Origin: a virus
DNA length: 22,443 nt
Strand: one strand, 5' to 3'
IMG/VR virus record: IMGVR_UViG_3300028840_005126
Coordinates: 1-22,443 of that record
Part shown: positions 6,415 to 14,074 of the stretch, in pieces
Layout: each line of letters begins with the position of its first letter
Numbering within the stretch: position 1 is the stretch's first letter
Program-made: the position numbers and the translations under genes
Notes under the pieces: generated by a model
Database searches by the model: none
What the model saw: only the letters and a program-made list of their open reading frames with translations
Told to the model about the DNA's origin: nothing

Positions 6415-7422
6415 ATGCAACCTACCCCGAAAGATGTCCATAAGGATAGCTACCTGACCGGATTCAGCGTCGGCTATAAAAACCCGATGTTCGTTGCGGA
6501 CATGGTTTTTCCCAACGTCCCGGTCAGAAAACAAAGCGACTATTACTATAAATTTCTCAAAGGCGCCTGGTTTCGAAACGAAGCCGAAGTGCGCGGGCCC
6601 GGCGCCCGGGCAGCCCGCGGCGGATACCCGGTGACCAGCGGGACGTACTCCTGCCAGGAGCGGGCCTTCGCCCACCCGGTGCCGATCGAGGTGATCAACA
6701 ACGCCGACGCCCCGGTGCGCCCGTTTGAGACCGGCACGCGTTTTGCCACCAACAAGGTGATGCTGGCCAAGGAAATCGCGGTGGCAAGCCTGTGCACGAC
6801 CAGCGGCAACTGGACATCGTCAAACGATGTCGCCGCCGGCTGGGCCGGAACGGTCGATGGGACTGGCAACACTTTCATCGAGGACATTCTGACCTACAAG
6901 GAAACCATCCGGCAGCTGATCGGGGTTTACCCCAACCGCCTGGTGATGGACGCCAAAACCTTCAAGGAAATCAAAACCGAGTACTCGGTTTTGGAGCGCA
7001 TCAAGTACACCGGCACCCAGGGGCGGCCGGCGGATGTCACCACCCAGACCATCGCACAGCTTTTTGAGCTGGACTGGGTCGGCATCGCGGGCGCTATCAA
7101 GTCCGACGCCGAGGAGGTCGTGGCAGGAACCGACTTCAACGCGGTGGACATCTGGGAAGTGACCGCGACCAAGGGGTCGGCGTTTTTGTACTACGCCACG
7201 CCGGCGCCGGCCATCGATGAGCCGACGGCCGGGTACACTTTCAACTGGAAGGGGTCCGAGGATCCGGTTTCAGCCGAGCTGGAGGCCGATCTTTACCGGT
7301 CCGTGCGCTACTGGTGGGAAAAAGACATCAAGTCCTACATCATCGAGGCCGCGGAAAACTTCGACGTCCAGGCGGTCTGCGCCGATGCCGGATGCCTGTT
7401 TTACGACACGATCGTAACCTAA
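6415..7422 (+). CDS. Major capsid protein (HK97-fold expected)
   Basis: A 335-residue protein in the lambda E position, following protease/scaffold and decoration genes. It begins MQPTPKDVHKDSYLTG and has motifs seen in DUF2190-associated capsid proteins: NPMFVADMVFPNVPV near the N-terminus, KFLKGAWFRNEAEVR, LAKEIAVASLCTT and NRLVMDAKTFKEIKTEYSV, with a basic/aromatic C-terminus. The ribosome site, taggagga, is one of the strongest in the window, as expected for the most abundant virion protein. No propeptide is obvious, which leaves open whether the adjacent protease trims the capsid or only the scaffold. Confidence 0.85.
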   Translation: MQPTPKDVHKDSYLTGFSVGYKNPMFVADMVFPNVPVRKQSDYYYKFLKGAWFRNEAEVRGPGARAARGGYPVTSGTYSCQERAFAHPVPIEVINNADAPVRPFETGTRFATNKVMLAKEIAVASLCTTSGNWTSSNDVAAGWAGTVDGTGNTFIEDILTYKETIRQLIGVYPNRLVMDAKTFKEIKTEYSVLERIKYTGTQGRPADVTTQTIAQLFELDWVGIAGAIKSDAEEVVAGTDFNAVDIWEVTATKGSAFLYYATPAPAIDEPTAGYTFNWKGSEDPVSAELEADLYRSVRYWWEKDIKSYIIEAAENFDVQAVCADAGCLFYDTIVT

Positions 7423-7438
7423 AATGGTGATTTAGGCC

Positions 7439-7768
7439 ATGATTAAAACCGTATTCCAGCAGGCTGCGGTCGATATCTTCGACCAAATGGGAGAGACGGC
7501 GATTTACCGGCCGCTTTCAGGACCGCAGGTCCCAGACTGCAAGGTGTTGATCACCAAAGAGATCGACCTGCAGCCTGTCGGAATGGAAACTTCCACCTGG
7601 CAGCGCACCGTGATGCTCGAGTGCCTGTCCGCCGAAGTCGGGCAGGAGCCGGATCGCGGTGACCGCTTCGAGGTGGGCAGCGATGTCTACAAGGTGGAAA
7701 AAGTGCTGGAGCAAAGCGACGATCTGGGGGTTATCACATCCATGATCGTGCGAAGGATAAGCACCTGA
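7439..7768 (+). CDS. Head-tail joining protein, gpFII-like
   Basis: A 109-residue protein in the lambda FII position. FII completes the head so the tail can bind. It is a beta-rich fold: DCKVLITKEIDLQPVG, then TVMLECLSAEVGQEPDRGDRFEVG and YKVEKVLEQSD. The length is close to lambda FII (117). Its stop shares a base with the next start. Primary sequence similarity to FII is not clear to me, so the call rests on position, length and fold pattern. Confidence 0.65.
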   Translation: MIKTVFQQAAVDIFDQMGETAIYRPLSGPQVPDCKVLITKEIDLQPVGMETSTWQRTVMLECLSAEVGQEPDRGDRFEVGSDVYKVEKVLEQSDDLGVITSMIVRRIST

Positions 7769-8397
7769 TGGCGATGAATATCGAAATCGACCGGGCCGAT
7801 CTGACCGAAATCGGGATCCTGCTTTCCGGGGTGAAAAACGGAGCGGTCAAGGTGTTGACCCGGGCGCTCAACAAAACGCTGGCCAATGTCCAGACCGAGG
7901 CGGCGCGCCGGGTGGCCGATGACCTAAATCTGTCCCAGAAACGCATCAAGGAAGATTTCAGCCAAATTAAAGCGACCTGGTCCAAACCGTCGGCAACATT
8001 TATCTCAAAAGGCAAGCCGGTCGGGCTTATCAGCTTTTCAGGGACCCGGGCGACAAAAGCCGGCGTATCGGTCAAGGTCAAAAAAAGCGGGGCCCGCAAA
8101 ATTATCGACCACGCCTTTATCGCGGTGGCCAACCGGGCCGAAAACGTGTGGCGCAGGCCCTACACCGGCGAACGCAAAAAAGTGCGGCCCGGGTTTGCCT
8201 ACGGGGCGCTTCCTAAAAAATACCGGTTCCCGGTGCCGCCCGGGGGCGGCAAGGGACGAATCAGCCGGCTGACCGGCCCGCGGGTTGAAGACGAGCTGTC
8301 AAAGCCGCACATTATCAAAAGAGTTATGGATCACGCCGATGAGCGGATAGAAATAAACCTGGATGCCGAACTTAACTATGAACTGAGTAAACTGTAA
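7768..8397 (+). CDS. Minor tail protein Z-like
   Basis: A 209-residue protein of the prophage minor tail protein Z family, as judged from the RALNKTLANVQTEAARRV helix, the DDLNLSQKRIKEDF segment and the following beta-rich stretch with basic residues (KVKKSGARKIIDHAFIAV). In lambda Z is needed to finish a functional tail joint. An alternative start at 7774 (codon 3) cannot be excluded. The last base of the gene is the first base of the next ATG (TAATG), so translation is coupled. Confidence 0.75.
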   Translation: MAMNIEIDRADLTEIGILLSGVKNGAVKVLTRALNKTLANVQTEAARRVADDLNLSQKRIKEDFSQIKATWSKPSATFISKGKPVGLISFSGTRATKAGVSVKVKKSGARKIIDHAFIAVANRAENVWRRPYTGERKKVRPGFAYGALPKKYRFPVPPGGGKGRISRLTGPRVEDELSKPHIIKRVMDHADERIEINLDAELNYELSKL

Positions 8398-8855
8398 TGT
8401 CACGAACCATCCGAGCGCAGATAATCGACAACGTGGTCAGCTACCTGGAGGTGGTGCGGACCGCCAACGGCTACAACACCAACATCGGCCGGCGGGTGGA
8501 GCGGGCCCGAAAGGACCTGGACCCCGACGAGCTGGAGGCGATCGTGGTCTGGCCGACGCCGGAGACCGTGGTGCAGCAGGGCGGTAAAAATTTCTGCACC
8601 TTCCCGCTGCGCGTCGAGGGGCTGATGGATTTCGGCAGCCGCGAGGCCCAGGTGGTGGCGGAAGAGATCCTTGGGGACCTGATCCGGGCCATGACCAAGA
8701 CATCGGCCGACCCGACCGGCAGCCTGGCCAACCAGTTAAAGTACAGCGCCGGCGGAACCGATGAATATCCCGAGCCAGGGCAGTCGCTGATCGGCGCCTC
8801 GGCTGTTTTCAATATAGAGTACAAAACCAAGATAGGCGATCCTTACACCCAATAG
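8397..8855 (+). CDS. Tail terminator, gpU-like
   Basis: A 152-residue protein immediately downstream of the Z-like gene, as U is in lambda. It starts with an amphipathic helix (IRAQIIDNVVSYLEVV) and continues with beta strands and a helix (REAQVVAEEILGDLIRAMTK) and a C-terminal strand (GASAVFNIEYKTKIG), the layout of tail terminator proteins that cap the tail tube and stop its growth. The length fits (lambda U is 131). The call is by position and fold pattern. Confidence 0.7.
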   Translation: MSRTIRAQIIDNVVSYLEVVRTANGYNTNIGRRVERARKDLDPDELEAIVVWPTPETVVQQGGKNFCTFPLRVEGLMDFGSREAQVVAEEILGDLIRAMTKTSADPTGSLANQLKYSAGGTDEYPEPGQSLIGASAVFNIEYKTKIGDPYTQ

Positions 8856-8876
8856 TCATAACAGGAGGAAATCAAA

Positions 8877-9899
8877 ATGCCAACTTCCGAAAATGCAATT
8901 TTATATTACGAAGCGGCCCAGACGCCGGTCGGCCAGACCCTTTTGACCAACGCCCTGGCGGACCGCAAAACGTTTAAATCGGCCGCCAACTTCTGGTCGG
9001 GCCGGGCCGGCTACCTTCCGGTGGTCCGCCCCAACGGCCTGGTTACCGGCGGGGCGATCACGCCGGCGGCCAGCGGAACCGAGGAGCTGATCGACGTGGC
9101 GGCCCTGACCTGCTACCTGGCCGGGGTCCTGACCAGCGTGAACGCGGACACGGACGTGACAGTCAACCGCCCGACCGTGTCCAACTATCAAAAACATTCG
9201 GTGACGGTGACCGCGGCAGGTGCGGTCGCGGTGGTCGAGGGCACCGAGGGCAGCAGCTTTTCGACCACGCGCGGGGCTGCCGGAGGGCCGCCTTACATCG
9301 ACAACGACGCTATCGAGATCGGACAAGTCTGGTACAGCAGCCAGGACACGGCCGTGGTGCTGGCCACCGAGATTTACCAGGTGCCCGGCGACAGCCTGGA
9401 GCGCTATGATTACCCGGTCTGGTCGGTCGACTACGCGTCCGTGGCAAACGGGGTGCTGGGCTACGCCGGGGTGACATTTGTCTCGGCTTTAAGCGGCATT
9501 CACTCAGAGGACGCCGGCACCACCGTGGCCGGAAAACTGGTTTATTCCAGCTACTACACGCCGACATTTGCCGAGGCGGTGGACGCCTATGACTTTGTGC
9601 CGCCGGCCAACGCCCACAGCATCAACTCGACCCAGGTCTACGGGCGGACCAAGGGGGCCAAGTCGTCAACCTTGAACCAGGGCTCATTTTCCATCGAGCT
9701 GTCCGACGGCGTGACCGACGGTCTGCTGGCGGTGATCGACGCCAACCTGTGGTTCAAGTTCTACCCCAACCGGCTGAACGCGCCCTATCTGATCTGCCAG
9801 GGCTCGCTGGGGATGAACCAGAGCTTTCCGGCCGGGGCCAATATCGCCGCGGCCTGCACGATCACGTCCGAGGTCAAGGCGGATCGTCTTTACAGTTAA
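8877..9899 (+). CDS. Major tail tube protein (gpV position)
   Basis: A 340-residue beta-rich protein with a strong ribosome site (aggagg) in the tail tube position between terminator and tail chaperones. It has many Gly/Ser/Thr/Val strands (DVTVNRPTVSNYQKHSVTV, LNQGSFSIELSDGVTDG) and a C-terminus with NAPYLICQGSLG and ACTITSEVKADRLYS. It is longer than lambda V (246), which may mean an added surface domain. I infer the tube role from position, abundance-type ribosome site and composition; I recognise no specific family motif. Confidence 0.7.
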   Translation: MPTSENAILYYEAAQTPVGQTLLTNALADRKTFKSAANFWSGRAGYLPVVRPNGLVTGGAITPAASGTEELIDVAALTCYLAGVLTSVNADTDVTVNRPTVSNYQKHSVTVTAAGAVAVVEGTEGSSFSTTRGAAGGPPYIDNDAIEIGQVWYSSQDTAVVLATEIYQVPGDSLERYDYPVWSVDYASVANGVLGYAGVTFVSALSGIHSEDAGTTVAGKLVYSSYYTPTFAEAVDAYDFVPPANAHSINSTQVYGRTKGAKSSTLNQGSFSIELSDGVTDGLLAVIDANLWFKFYPNRLNAPYLICQGSLGMNQSFPAGANIAAACTITSEVKADRLYS

Positions 9900-9922
9900 C
9901 CTTCGACCGAACGGAGATAGAC

Positions 9923-10396
9923 ATGGCGTTTGACCAGGACAAGTTCATGGCGACCGAGTTTGTGGCCCGCGAAGAAACCGTGCCGGTCCCCGATCTCAAA
10001 GGATTTTTCAGCGACGGCGAAAAGCCGGTCTGGAAGGTGCGCGGCTTAAAGGGCGTTGAGATCGGGCGGGCACGGGAGGCCTCGGACAAGAACAAAACGG
10101 TTCGGGCCGTGGTCGAGGGCCTGCTGGAAGGCAATTCAAAAAAAAAAGCCGAGGCCGTCCTGGAGATTATCGGCAACCCCAAAAACGTGCCGCAGGACGT
10201 CGCCTACCGCATCGAGATATTCAAGGCGGGGTCCGTGGAGCCCGCCCTGGACTACCCGGTCATCGTGCGCCTGTGTGAAGCGTTTCCGATCGAGTTTTTT
10301 CTGATCACTAACAAAATCATCGAGCTTTCGGGAAAGGGGCACATCCCGGGAAAAGCGCCGCCCTCTGGCAAGACAGCGAAATCCAAAGCGCATTAG
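9923..10396 (+). CDS. Tail assembly chaperone (gpG-like), zero-frame product
   Basis: A 157-residue protein that should coat the tape measure during tail assembly. Helical and charged, it contains GRAREASDKNKTVRAVVEG, NSKKKAEAVLEIIG and YPVIVRLCEAFPIEFFLI. I chose ATG 9923, not the in-frame ATG at 9749, because 9749 lies inside the tail tube gene and 9923 has cggag upstream. The C-terminus is disordered and Lys-rich (GKGHIPGKAPPSGK), where two slippery heptamers occur. The stop TAG at 10394 lies within the loop of a 12-bp stem. The open -1 frame continues to 10539, so this gene encodes two products. Confidence 0.85.
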   Translation: MAFDQDKFMATEFVAREETVPVPDLKGFFSDGEKPVWKVRGLKGVEIGRAREASDKNKTVRAVVEGLLEGNSKKKAEAVLEIIGNPKNVPQDVAYRIEIFKAGSVEPALDYPVIVRLCEAFPIEFFLITNKIIELSGKGHIPGKAPPSGKTAKSKAH

Positions 10397-10539
10397 CCCT
10401 TTGTCATGCCAGAGGGCGTTTTTTATATGAAGTGCTGCCGGACAGCTTTTCGGAAGGCTACCTGACCCGGACCGAGCTGGAGCTGTGGGACCGCTTCTAC
10501 AAGCGGCAAAAGGAATTAAACCGCCATGGCCGATCTTGA
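9923..10539 (+). CDS. Tail assembly chaperone frameshift fusion (gpGT-like), -1 at 10348-10354
   Basis: If ribosomes slip -1 at GGGAAAA (10348-10354), reading continues in the new frame from 10354 with no stop until TGA 10537-10539, giving about 205 residues: 144 in the zero frame and 61 in the -1 frame. The added segment reads AALWQDSEIQSALALCH, then EVLPDSFSEGYLTRTELE and LWDRFYKRQKELN. It is helical and starts with a Trp, which fits the T domain that binds the tape measure protein in the lambda GT system. Its end overlaps the tape measure start by 14 bases. The frame has no good ATG of its own, which further supports frameshifting. Confidence 0.85.
10330..10354 (+). promoter_or_regulatory. 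Two tandem -1 frameshift slippery heptamers
   Basis: GGGAAAG (10330-10336) and GGGAAAA (10348-10354) are both in the X-XXY-YYZ register of the G frame. GGGAAAG is the lambda G/T slippery sequence. Slippage at either would enter the same open -1 frame. The second is followed 4 bases later by a perfect 12-bp stem, so it is the more likely main site. Confidence 0.85.
10359..10426 (+). other. 12-bp perfect stem-loop with U tract spanning the G stop
   Basis: CGCCCTCTGGCA (10359-10370) is exactly complementary to TGCCAGAGGGCG (10407-10418), with a 36-base loop that holds the G stop codon. TTTTTT follows (10419-10424). It begins 4 bases after the slippery heptamer, so it could stimulate -1 frameshifting. 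The stem-plus-U6 form also resembles an intrinsic terminator. Both uses could hold. Confidence 0.75.
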
Positions 10540-13219
10540 AAAAACCATAGCAATCATATTTGAGGGCGACGACCGGGTCGGCAAAACGATCACCGGCATA
10601 TCGTCGGGGCTTGACAACCTGGCAAGCAAGACCGTCACGGCCACCCAGCCCCTGGCCGACCTGGCCGAAAGCGCCTTAAAGGCCGAGGCGGCCCTGGCGG
10701 CGCTGACGGTGGGGGGCCTGGTGGCGGCTTTTGCGGCGTCGAGTGATTTTGAGTCGGCCACCATCGAGCTTAAAAAAGTCATCGGCGACGAGATCCCGCT
10801 TTTAAACGAGGCGCGGGAAAACGCCCTGGGGCTTTCAGACCAGTACGGTTTGAGCGCAAAGGACATCCTGCAGTCAACTGCGGACTTTAAGCAGGCGGGC
10901 TTTGATGTCGCCGACGCCATGAACCTGACAAAGGCCGCGCTGGATCTTGTTATCGCCGGCAACCTGGACGCCTCGCAATCCAGCGAGATCCTGGTGGCGA
11001 TCCTTAAAGGTTTTAAGGCCCCGGCCAGCGAAGCCGGCGTGGCCCTGGACATCTTAAACGAGGTATCCAACAACTTCGCCACTGACGTCGAGCAACTGGG
11101 CGTCGGCATGGCAGCACTATCCCCGATCGCGCGCACCATGGGGTTTTCCATGGCCGAAACCGCCGGGATCCTGACCCCGGTGATCGAAATTTTCAGGTCC
11201 GGCGACGAGGCGGCGGTGGCCTTGAAAACAGGCCTGTTAAAACTGGTGGACGACTCCGTTCCGGTCCAAAACGCCTTAAAAGCAATCGGGGTTTCCCAGT
11301 ACGATGCCAACGGCGCGCTGCGCTCCGGCAAAGACATCCTGTTCGATGTTTCCACGGCATTCCAGACCTTAGACCAGAACCAGAAACTTTATATCACCCA
11401 GCAGCTGGTCGGCATCAACCAGGCCGCGCGCATGGTGGAGGTGTTTGACGGGCTTTCAACATCGACCCAGGTGACGGCGGTGGCTTTGAATTCCGCAGGA
11501 TCGGCGGCCGGGGAGGTCGCGGCCCGGCTGGCAAGTGCCGAGGTGACCGTCGACCGGTTCATGCAAGGATTTGTTAATCTGGGGATCGTGGTCGGCGACC
11601 AGTTCAGGGAAGCGGCCGCGGGCGCGATCGCCGGCGGCACCGAGATCGAAAACGCCCTGGCCACCATCGTCGGCGACGGCACGTTTGCGCCGATATTCAA
11701 CCAGATAAACGAGTTTGCCGACCAGCTCGGCGGCGACCTGAGAACGATCGCCGCCAATCTGCCGGACGCTTTTGACCTGGTCGACTGGGAGCCGCTGCTG
11801 GAATCCATCCGGGGTTTGGGAGGCGAGATCGGTGATCTGTTCGAGGCTTTTTTCGGCGACATCGATCTTGCCACGCCCGAGGGCCTGGCCGAAGTCATCC
11901 AGAAGATTATCGACAGCGCCACGGCCCTGACCAACGTGGTCGGCGGGATCCTGGACGCCTGGGAGCCTTTTGTCAGGGCGTTGAGCGATGGGATAGACGT
12001 TTTTGCAGAGTCCGACGACGGCATCCAGCGCCTGGTGGGCCAGTTTCTGGGCTGGGGCCAGGTGATCAACACCGTGGCCGACAACATCGGCGTATTGACC
12101 GGGTCGCTGAACCTGATCGGAGGGGCGCTGTCGGTGATGGCGGTGTCAAACATCCCGAACGCCGTTTCCGCGTTGAAGGGATTTGCGACCACAATCGGGA
12201 CGGCCACCTTGGGCGTCGGTCAATTTGTGGCGGTTCTGGCCGCCCCAATAGGCGGGTGGTATCTGGGCACATGGTTAAGGGACAACATCCCGATTGTGGA
12301 AGAATTCGGAGACGCCCTGGGCGGGCTGGCATATGACATCATTCACTTTGGCGACGACAGCGTGGCGGCGGCCGAACAGCAGGCGGCCTATACCAGGTCT
12401 TTAGGAGATGCGGCGGTCGCCATGGTGCTGGCCGCAGAGGCCGCCGGCGAGCTGCCGGACCAGAAAACCACCCAGGTGACAGTCGACGGGGCGGACCAGT
12501 ACCGCTCGGAGTTTGACGACATCCTGACGCAGATCCAGTCCGTTCCGGAAGAAAAAACGACCGAAGTCAAGGCCGAAATTGACACCGGCAGCGTCCAGAC
12601 TGTCAAAGACTATATCATCGAGGAGCTGCCAGATGGCACGGTGACCATCGTGCAGACAAAAATGGACGCCGGCAGCCTGGCCACCACCAGGGCCGAGCTG
12701 GCCACCGTGCCGACCGAAAAACAGATCGAGATCCGGATCCAGGGCGATATAGACACGGAAATCGCGCGCATCAAGGCAGAGGCTGAAACCGTGCAGACCG
12801 CCATGGAGTGGACGGCAAAAGTTGACATTGCCGAAGCCGAGGCAGCCGCTGAAACCATTATTGCGCTGTCAGACGATCTGTCGGCGATGTTTGCCAGTGC
12901 CGGCGACAGCATTGTGGGGCTGGCGGGCGAGCTGGCGGCATTTTCGCCCGGGTCCCCGGGTTACAACGAAATAACCAGCGCCCTTGAAGCGCAGGCGCTC
13001 GCGCAGCGGGAGCTGGTGGAGGCCGAGATCGCGCTGAGCCAGGCCCAGGTCGAATACATGAACGCGCGCACCGAGGCGCTGGCCAACGGCCAGGGGCTGA
13101 TCACCATCAACGCCAACAACCTGGAGCCGGAGCTGCAGCTGGTGCTGCACAGGATCCTGGAGCTGACCCAGATAGAGGCCAACGAGCAGGGGCTGGAGTA
13201 CCTGATAGGGGTGACATAA
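10526..13219 (+). CDS. Tail tape measure protein
   Basis: An 897-residue protein that sets tail length and is ejected ahead of the DNA. Residues 70-330 fit the tape measure core domain (PhageMin_Tail type): SDFESATIELKKVIGDEIP, LSDQYGLSAKDILQSTADF, ALDLVIAGNLDASQSSEILV and PVIEIFRSGDEAAVAL. Hydrophobic segments at about residues 520-585 could cross a membrane during DNA entry. The C-terminal third is helical and Ala/Glu/Thr-rich, with repeated KTTQVTVD, KTTEVKAEID and KQIEIRIQGDID units. If about 1.5 angstroms of tail per residue holds, the tail would be near 135 nm. It overlaps the end of the GT frame, as in lambda. Confidence 0.92.
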   Translation: MADLEKTIAIIFEGDDRVGKTITGISSGLDNLASKTVTATQPLADLAESALKAEAALAALTVGGLVAAFAASSDFESATIELKKVIGDEIPLLNEARENALGLSDQYGLSAKDILQSTADFKQAGFDVADAMNLTKAALDLVIAGNLDASQSSEILVAILKGFKAPASEAGVALDILNEVSNNFATDVEQLGVGMAALSPIARTMGFSMAETAGILTPVIEIFRSGDEAAVALKTGLLKLVDDSVPVQNALKAIGVSQYDANGALRSGKDILFDVSTAFQTLDQNQKLYITQQLVGINQAARMVEVFDGLSTSTQVTAVALNSAGSAAGEVAARLASAEVTVDRFMQGFVNLGIVVGDQFREAAAGAIAGGTEIENALATIVGDGTFAPIFNQINEFADQLGGDLRTIAANLPDAFDLVDWEPLLESIRGLGGEIGDLFEAFFGDIDLATPEGLAEVIQKIIDSATALTNVVGGILDAWEPFVRALSDGIDVFAESDDGIQRLVGQFLGWGQVINTVADNIGVLTGSLNLIGGALSVMAVSNIPNAVSALKGFATTIGTATLGVGQFVAVLAAPIGGWYLGTWLRDNIPIVEEFGDALGGLAYDIIHFGDDSVAAAEQQAAYTRSLGDAAVAMVLAAEAAGELPDQKTTQVTVDGADQYRSEFDDILTQIQSVPEEKTTEVKAEIDTGSVQTVKDYIIEELPDGTVTIVQTKMDAGSLATTRAELATVPTEKQIEIRIQGDIDTEIARIKAEAETVQTAMEWTAKVDIAEAEAAAETIIALSDDLSAMFASAGDSIVGLAGELAAFSPGSPGYNEITSALEAQALAQRELVEAEIALSQAQVEYMNARTEALANGQGLITINANNLEPELQLVLHRILELTQIEANEQGLEYLIGVT

Positions 13220-13223
13220 CATC

Positions 13224-13559
13224 ATGATCGGACTTTCAAAAAAAACGCAGGACGCCTCCGGGGCTATTTTGATCACTGAAAATTATAATTCAAAAATATA
13301 CGACGCCGCCGCGCGCGTCAGCCGGCAGGGGACTTTGGACGGCGGCGTGGTGATCGACCACCAGGGAGTGGTGGCCGGGGACCGCACCCTGGCCGTGCGC
13401 TGCACCCTGTCCGAAACCGAGCTGGCCGTGGTGAAAACCCTTTTTGAAAACGAAACCTATGTCATAATCGCAACGGAAACGGGCTGTTATACCGGCGTGA
13501 TTTCGCGGTTGTCAGGCGATTATGGCGATTTTCTAATAACGCTGATGATAAAAGAATGA
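13224..13559 (+). CDS. Small tail-tip protein in the gpM position
   Basis: A 111-residue beta-rich protein directly after the tape measure, with length close to lambda gpM (109). The middle and C-terminus show alternating strands (DRTLAVRCTLSETELAVV, YVIIATETGCYTGVISRL, FLITLMIKE) that fit a small tail-tip beta fold. It overlaps the next gene by four bases (ATGA). I see no diagnostic motif; the role is inferred from position. Confidence 0.5.
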   Translation: MIGLSKKTQDASGAILITENYNSKIYDAAARVSRQGTLDGGVVIDHQGVVAGDRTLAVRCTLSETELAVVKTLFENETYVIIATETGCYTGVISRLSGDYGDFLITLMIKE

Positions 13560-14071
13560 AAAATCAAATCCAAATAGGCACCACCTGGCACTGGGAACAC
13601 TGGTATAATGGGGTGCTTTTAAAAAAATGGACCGACCACAACCTGTGCACAACCGAAGGCAGAAATCACATACTGGATTCGGTTTTTGCAGCCGACACCC
13701 AGATCACATCCTGGTATGTGGTGCCTTACGAAAACGACCACAGCCCGGCGGCCGGGGACACCTATGCCGCGCCGGGCTTCACCGAGTGCGAGGACTATGA
13801 CGAAACCACCCGGCCCCTTTTGCAGCCGGGTGCTGCAGCAGCAGGGGTGATCGACAATTCTGCCAACAAAGCCAGCATGACATTTAATGCTGTCAAGACT
13901 ATTTACGGCGCGGCCCTGGTCGGCGGCGGATCCGCTCCATCTACCAAGGGAGACGCCGCCGGAGGCGGGGTGCTGTTTTGCGAGGCGGCCTTTGCCGGCG
14001 GGGCGGAGGCGGTTATCGACGGTTCGGTGATCAAGGTAACGGTTGAAATAACCTGTTCTGACATAGGTTAA
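13556..14071 (+). CDS. Phage virion-associated protein of unknown role
   Basis: A 171-residue protein with a Trp-rich start (TWHWEHWYNGVLLKKW), then QITSWYVVPYENDHSPAAGD, PGFTECEDYDETTRP, and a Gly-rich C-terminal half (VKTIYGAALVGGG, GDAAGGGVLF) ending in strands. This pattern recalls structural proteins widely found beside tail-tip and fibre genes in phages, but I cannot name the family. It is translationally coupled to the preceding gene through a four-base overlap and followed 3 bases later by the discoidin-like gene, so it is part of the tail-tip set. Confidence 0.5.
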   Translation: MKNQIQIGTTWHWEHWYNGVLLKKWTDHNLCTTEGRNHILDSVFAADTQITSWYVVPYENDHSPAAGDTYAAPGFTECEDYDETTRPLLQPGAAAAGVIDNSANKASMTFNAVKTIYGAALVGGGSAPSTKGDAAGGGVLFCEAAFAGGAEAVIDGSVIKVTVEITCSDIG

Positions 14072-14074
14072 AAA

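Noticed and set aside
9749-9922. Upstream in-frame extension of the G-like gene from ATG 9749
   Set aside because: It lies inside the tail tube gene and 9923 has a better ribosome site.
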